This document shows positions 32,274 to 32,573 of a stretch of 32,573 nucleotides of DNA, piece after piece; within the stretch, counting starts at the first letter, position 1, and each line of letters opens with the position of its first letter. The DNA comes from Sphingobacterium thalpophilum (GTDB lineage: Bacteria; Bacteroidota; Bacteroidia; Sphingobacteriales; Sphingobacteriaceae): positions 1 through 32,573 of the forward strand of contig CAMBFY010000004.1 in the NCBI GenBank assembly GCA_945865415.1, read 5' to 3'. The notes beneath the pieces were generated by a model. The model did no database searches and was not told where the DNA came from. It worked only from the letters and a program-made list of their open reading frames with translations. The position numbers and the translations under genes are program-made.

Positions 32274-32573
32274 TCACCTCAATATCGTCACCGCACCGGA
32301 AATAGCTTTCCGCCCCTTAGTTTTGGGGTCAATAATATAATAATAGGTGCCTATCGGTAAATCTATTCCATTAAATTGTCCGTTCCATGGTATAGAATAT
32401 CCTTTATTGCTCTGATAAACTATGCCCCCATACCGGCTGAAAACCTTGACACTTGCATTTACGTAACTTTCAAGATATTTTACATTCCACAGATCATTCA
32501 CTCCATCATTATTGGGACTAAATGCGCTGGGTACTTCAGGCTGTTTCAATACCTTAATCCGGATATTATCCAT
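32274..32573 (-). CDS. C-terminal part of a T9SS type B sorting domain (gliding-motility C-terminal) protein
   Basis: 99 residues remain, running off the right edge. VPSAFSPNNDGVNDLWNVKY, then VKVFSRYGGIVYQSNKGYS, WNGQFNGIDLPIGTYYYII and GAVTILR are the hallmark blocks of the CHU_C / type B sorting domain. That domain sends large surface or secreted proteins through the type IX secretion system of Bacteroidota. The ATG at the window edge is most likely an internal methionine, because this domain always sits at the end of a much larger protein. What the cargo does is not visible. Confidence 0.95.
   Translation of the reverse strand: MDNIRIKVLKQPEVPSAFSPNNDGVNDLWNVKYLESYVNASVKVFSRYGGIVYQSNKGYSIPWNGQFNGIDLPIGTYYYIIDPKTKGRKAISGAVTILR

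Overview
The window looks like a Bacteroidota chromosome, probably Sphingobacteriaceae (Pedobacter-like). This rests on a type IX secretion type B C-terminal domain at the right edge, several SPII lipoproteins, DUF4838/sialidase-type exported glycan enzymes, AT-rich leaders with few Shine-Dalgarno sequences, and a CCA-less tRNA. No species assignment is attempted.

Layout. 1-1722: the end of an integrated element, with a small unknown ORF, a tyrosine recombinase, and a tRNA-Met(CAU)-like sequence whose acceptor stem is broken on the 5' side, best read as the recombined att site. 1946-6050: an anchored lipoprotein, a Fic AMPylase-type protein with DUF4172, and an EamA-type exporter. 6167-16508 (minus strand): an M19 dipeptidase, two tandem paralogous Tat-exported proteins of unknown function, an HMCES/YedK DNA-protein crosslink protein next to a previously unlabelled XRE-regulator remnant, an MHS-type MFS transporter, an exported DUF4838 protein, a lipoprotein and a small membrane protein. 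16716-21082: a penicillin-acylase-family lipoprotein, a DUF5808 protein, a ten-copy 23-bp tandem array ending in a REP-like palindrome, and an exported sialidase-like BNR protein.

21121-28197 (all minus strand) is the most coherent block: glpK-glpF, then a PAS histidine kinase, a receiver-CRP/FNR fusion, D-lactate dehydrogenase and oxygen-independent coproporphyrinogen III oxidase (hemN). The kinase PAS domain carries the haem-ligand and oxygen-sensing residues of rhizobial FixL. Its partner fuses a receiver directly to an FNR-type DNA-binding domain with the FNR recognition-helix residues. A near-perfect FNR/FixK box lies just upstream of ldhA-hemN. I infer a compressed FixL-FixJ-FixK circuit (two proteins instead of three) controlling low-oxygen metabolism.

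28400-32573 (mostly plus strand): a prephenate dehydrogenase of the fungal Tyr1 type, a 595-residue conserved protein of unknown function with a possible flavin-barrel fold and four clustered cysteines, and the C-terminal end of a T9SS cargo protein. Two copies of a ~190-bp dispersed structured repeat occur, at 10659-10856 and 29763-29950.
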